Shown here piece after piece: positions 29,349 to 31,579 of a stretch of DNA of 31,579 nucleotides. A model generated the notes under the pieces. That model saw nothing but the letters and a program-made list of their open reading frames with translations. It ran no database searches and was not told the DNA's origin. A program made the position numbers and the translations under genes. Positions within the stretch are counted from its first letter, which is position 1. Each line of letters opens with the position of its first letter. The DNA comes from an uncultured Eubacteriales bacterium (GTDB lineage: Bacteria > Bacillota > Clostridia > Oscillospirales > Acutalibacteraceae): positions 1-31,579 of the forward strand of contig CAKSQZ010000017.1 of assembly GCA_934486895.1 (NCBI GenBank). The letters run 5' to 3'.

Positions 29349-29943
29349 ACAAGAATTCCTTGCCGAGCTGCGTAAAGGACTGTCGGGGATGCCGCAAGAC
29401 GATATTGAAGAACGCCTGACATTTTACAGCGAAATGCTTGATGACAGAATAGAAGAAGGACTTTCTGAGGAGGAAGCGGTTTTAGCCATAGGCGATGTGG
29501 AAGAGATAGTCGGGCAGACAGTAGCCGACATTCCTCTTGCAAAAATCGCAAAAGAAAGAATAAAACCAAAACGACAGCTTAAAGCGTGGGAAATCGTGCT
29601 TTTGGCGCTCGGGGCGCCGATATGGCTTTCCCTGGGTGTTGCCGCAGCCGCTGTGGTGCTTGCGCTTTATGTTTCACTGTGGGCAGTGATCGTTTCACTG
29701 TGGACGGTTTTCGGCGCACTTGCCGTTTTCGCTGTCGGCAGTGTGCCTGTATGCATTATCTTCATAGCTGGCGGTAACTTTTTTTCAGGCGTTGCTATGC
29801 TCGCCGCAGGAATCGTTTGCGCCGGACTTTCCATCTTTCTGTTTTACGGCTGTAAGGAAACATCAAGAGGCATTTTGATGCTCACAAAGAAAATCACAAT
29901 ATTGATTAAAAGCTGCTTTATCAGGAAGGAGGAAGCACAATGA
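29341..29943 (+). CDS. DUF1700 (HAAS-domain) membrane protein
   Basis: A 200-residue protein. The N-terminal cytosolic helical domain (about residues 1-60) has MSKQEFLAELRKGLSGMP, DIEERLTFYSEMLDDRIEEGLSEEEAV and IGDVEEIVGQ, the HAAS/DUF1700 signature. About three to four membrane segments follow (about 83-175) and a basic tail. Members accompany PadR regulators and DUF4097 proteins and probably take part in envelope sensing or regulation of the repressor. Overlaps on both sides (8 bp upstream, 4 bp downstream) indicate tight coupling. Confidence 0.92.
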   Translation: MSKQEFLAELRKGLSGMPQDDIEERLTFYSEMLDDRIEEGLSEEEAVLAIGDVEEIVGQTVADIPLAKIAKERIKPKRQLKAWEIVLLALGAPIWLSLGVAAAAVVLALYVSLWAVIVSLWTVFGALAVFAVGSVPVCIIFIAGGNFFSGVAMLAAGIVCAGLSIFLFYGCKETSRGILMLTKKITILIKSCFIRKEEAQ

Positions 29944-30902
29944 AAAAGGCAACAAAAGTATGGCTTATAACAGCAGGTTCTCTTGTGCTGATAGGTTGTG
30001 TCCTTTTTGCGGTCGTTATGTCAATGCTTAAATGGGATTTTTCTAAGCTTTCAACTGTCAAATATGAAACAAGCACTCACGAAGTAGGTAAAGAATTCAG
30101 CGATATATCCATATCGACCGATACTGCGGATATTGTGTTTGCTTTGTCGGATGACGGAAAATGCAGGGTGGAGTGCTATGAGGAAGAACGCACAAAGCAT
30201 TCGGTCACCGTTGAAAATAATACGCTTGTGATCAAGATCATCGATGTAAGGAATTGGTGCGATTATATCGGGTTTCGTTTTGGCTCACCGAAGATAACGG
30301 TGTATCTTCCGAAAATCGAATATAATGCTCTGTATATTAATGAAAGCACAGGAAATATTTCAATTCCGAAAGATTATTCGTTCGGGAATGTCGATATTTC
30401 CGTCAGCACGGGAGATGTCGATTTTCTTGCCGCTGCACGAGAGGCGGTCAAAATCAAAACAAGCACCGGTAATATCGGTGTGGGAAATAATTCCGTCGGC
30501 TCGCTTGACCTTTCTGTTACCACAGGCAGGGTGACAGTTTCGGTCATGACCTGCAAGGGCGACATTGCATTAGGCGTATCGACAGGTAAAGCGTATCTGA
30601 CCGACATTGTGTGCAAAAGTGTTATATCAAGCGGAAGCACAGGCGATATTTCTTTGAAAAACGTTATTGCAACAGAAAAGTTTTCTATCGAGAGAAGCAC
30701 GGGCAGTGTAAAGTTTGACGGCTCGGATGCAGCAGAGATATTTGTGAAAACAAACACAGGTGATGTCACAGGCGATCTGCTTTCAGAAAAGGTGTTTGTA
30801 ACTCAAACCGATACCGGAGATGTAGAAGTTCCAGAAACAACAGCAGGCGGCAAATGCGAGATCAATACCGACACGGGAGATATTAAAATAAAAATAGACT
30901 GA
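29940..30902 (+). CDS. DUF4097 beta-repeat surface protein
   Basis: A 320-residue protein with one N-terminal membrane anchor (about residues 8-30). A DUF4097 region follows, made of about ten short beta repeats with the core (S/T)TG(D/N)(I/V): ESTGNISI, VSTGDVDF, TSTGNIGV, VTTGRVTV, VSTGKAYL, GSTGDISL, RSTGSVKF, TNTGDVTG, TDTGDVEV and TDTGDIKI. This predicts a beta-solenoid outside the membrane. Function is not established for the family; it works with the DUF1700 partner in envelope-associated modules. AGGAAGGAGG precedes the ATG. Confidence 0.92.
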   Translation: MKKATKVWLITAGSLVLIGCVLFAVVMSMLKWDFSKLSTVKYETSTHEVGKEFSDISISTDTADIVFALSDDGKCRVECYEEERTKHSVTVENNTLVIKIIDVRNWCDYIGFRFGSPKITVYLPKIEYNALYINESTGNISIPKDYSFGNVDISVSTGDVDFLAAAREAVKIKTSTGNIGVGNNSVGSLDLSVTTGRVTVSVMTCKGDIALGVSTGKAYLTDIVCKSVISSGSTGDISLKNVIATEKFSIERSTGSVKFDGSDAAEIFVKTNTGDVTGDLLSEKVFVTQTDTGDVEVPETTAGGKCEINTDTGDIKIKID

Positions 30903-31013
30903 AAATCAATCAGGGTGCTCAGTCGCACAGCACAAGTTTATGAAATCAAAGGAAAAACGTATATCAATATCAAAAAATATCCAAAACATCGGTAAAGAAC
31001 CCGAAAACGCAAT

Positions 31014-31057
31014 AAAGACCGAAAGCGGAGAACAACCTCTGCTTTCGGTCTTTGTTT
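31014..31057 (+). terminator. Terminator of the PadR operon
   Basis: AAAGACCGAAAGCGGAG (31014-31030) pairs with CTCTGCTTTCGGTCTTT (31037-31053) with one G-U pair, followed by GTTTG. It may also serve the minus-strand tRNA-Pro. Confidence 0.88.
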
Positions 31058-31101
31058 GGTCGAAGTGCGGAGACTCGAACTCCGTGCCTCTTGGTCCCAA
31101 A
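31057..31101 (-). other. 3' half of tRNA-Pro(UGG): second probable attachment site
   Basis: On the minus strand: anticodon loop TTTGGGA (anticodon TGG), 3' stem CCAAG, variable AGGCA, T arm CGGAG-TTCGAGT-CTCCG, acceptor CACTTCG, discriminator A and CCA. The expected 5' anticodon stem (CTTGG) and the rest of the 5' half are missing to the right of 31101. The break is at the anticodon loop, the same place as in the tRNA-Thr half. A mobile element or its remnant should extend to the right, with a complete tRNA-Pro at its far end. Confidence 0.8.
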
Positions 31102-31270
31102 CGGACCTATGAAGGCAATTTCCGCTAAAAATAGCTTTTTCCGCCCCTTTCCGCTCGGAAAACTGTGCTCTTCGCCACTCTTATGTCCACTGTTTCCGAG
31201 TGCTCCGAAACGGTAGGTGGTCTGTTATGTGGTCAACAGCAATTTCCACGGAATAATATGAGCTACACGC

Positions 31271-31302
31271 CTCTCGCTATCACGCGAGAGACTTTTGCTT
31301 TT
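31271..31302 (+). terminator. Terminator-like hairpin
   Basis: CTCTCGC (31271-31277) pairs with GCGAGAG (31284-31290), followed by ACTTTTGCTTTT. No plus-strand gene is recognised between 31102 and here. Confidence 0.45.
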
Positions 31303-31460
31303 ATACGGTTATTATAACTCTGAACAACCCCTGATTCAAGTCAAAATTTGCACCGCAGTAGACAAAGATAAGGAGATTACGGAAAGCAAGGAGAAAATAG
31401 AAAACTTGTAACAAAAAGTTGATAAATACTGAAATCGCAGTATTTTTCTGCCGAAAACTG

Positions 31461-31489
31461 TTGATGTTTGGAGTAGAGTGTGGTATAAT
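31461..31489 (+). promoter_or_regulatory. Promoter of the HTH regulator gene
   Basis: TTGATG, 17-bp spacer ending TGG, TATAAT (extended -10). Confidence 0.75.
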
Positions 31490-31541
31490 GATTTTCAATG
31501 ATACAATGTGCTAACTATAACTATCTATGAGGTGTAATGCA

Positions 31542-31579
31542 ATGGCCGCAAGCTATAAAAAATTATTCAAGCTCTTAAT
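31542..31579 (+). CDS. Start of an HTH regulator (Cro/CI type), cut by the window end
   Basis: GAGGTG precedes an ATG opening MAASYKKLFKLL, the typical first residues of a small Cro/CI-like HTH family (compare MAVSYKKLWKLLID). Only 12 codons are visible. Such regulators are common in integrated elements and defence islands, which fits the tRNA-Pro junction. Confidence 0.65.
   Translation, partial: MAASYKKLFKLL

Noticed and set aside
30940..31128. A 62-codon plus-strand frame after the DUF4097 gene
   Set aside because: It runs through a strong terminator and the tRNA-Pro half, with no family similarity.

Overview
The window looks like a chromosomal segment of an anaerobic, low-to-moderate-GC Firmicute, most likely a gut Clostridia/Ruminococcaceae-type bacterium. 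The indications are AGGAGG ribosome sites, TTGACA/TATAAT promoters, class III (oxygen-sensitive) ribonucleotide reductase, a T-box leader, a Spo0A-type response regulator, SpoVG, YitT and a PadR/DUF1700/DUF4097 module. The genus cannot be fixed from sequence reading alone.

Layout. (1) Positions 1-3688 are the right end of an integrated mobile element: a small membrane protein, SpoVG-family protein, ParB and ParA (leftward, ATGA-coupled), and a tyrosine integrase (rightward) ending 9 bp before the 3' half of a tRNA-Thr(GGU), the probable attachment site. Four copies of a 19-bp-core palindrome punctuate this block; one is read in frame inside parB. (2) 3689-11138 is one rightward operon from a strong promoter (3821) to a strong terminator (11138). 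It holds six TasA/camelysin-like secreted or anchored proteins and their SipW-type signal peptidase. Three of the genes sit in duplicated cassettes separated by near-identical structured intergenic repeats. (3) 11139-14659 holds nrdD-nrdG-dut (deoxynucleotide supply) with NrdR-box-like sites. (4) 14660-18162 holds an SGNH/DUF4886 protein, an orphan rightward terminator that suggests a small RNA, an AgrC-like GHKL sensor kinase, a 13-codon peptide gene with its own ribosome site and terminator, and a response regulator with a Spo0A-type DNA-binding domain. (5) 18163-21850 holds metA plus a coiled-coil protein, then ridA and ilvA (leftward, behind an isoleucine T-box). (6) 21851-28960 holds galK, a YitT transporter-like protein, an EF-G-like GTPase, an M24 peptidase followed by a methyltransferase remnant, and galM. 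(7) 28961-30902 is a PadR-DUF1700-DUF4097 operon. (8) From 31057 the 3' half of a tRNA-Pro(UGG) on the minus strand marks a second probable integration junction, followed by the first codons of an HTH regulator cut by the window end.

So a core chromosomal stretch appears bracketed by two tRNA-anchored integration junctions. The most interesting items are the microgene MSFWEWLMSLIRN beside a kinase/Spo0A-like regulator pair, the parS-like palindrome family that includes a copy embedded in parB, and the expanded TasA/SipW matrix operon with covarying intergenic RNA hairpins.

Stretches without a gene over 300 bases: 3690-4022 (terminator, promoter, leader hairpin); 11094-11427 (terminator, NrdR-like boxes, a hairpin at 11228-11246, promoter); 21430-21886 (T-box, two divergent promoters, a dyad); 26247-26577 (a methyltransferase fragment, otherwise nothing recognised); 30903-31541 (terminator, tRNA half, a terminator-like hairpin, promoter).
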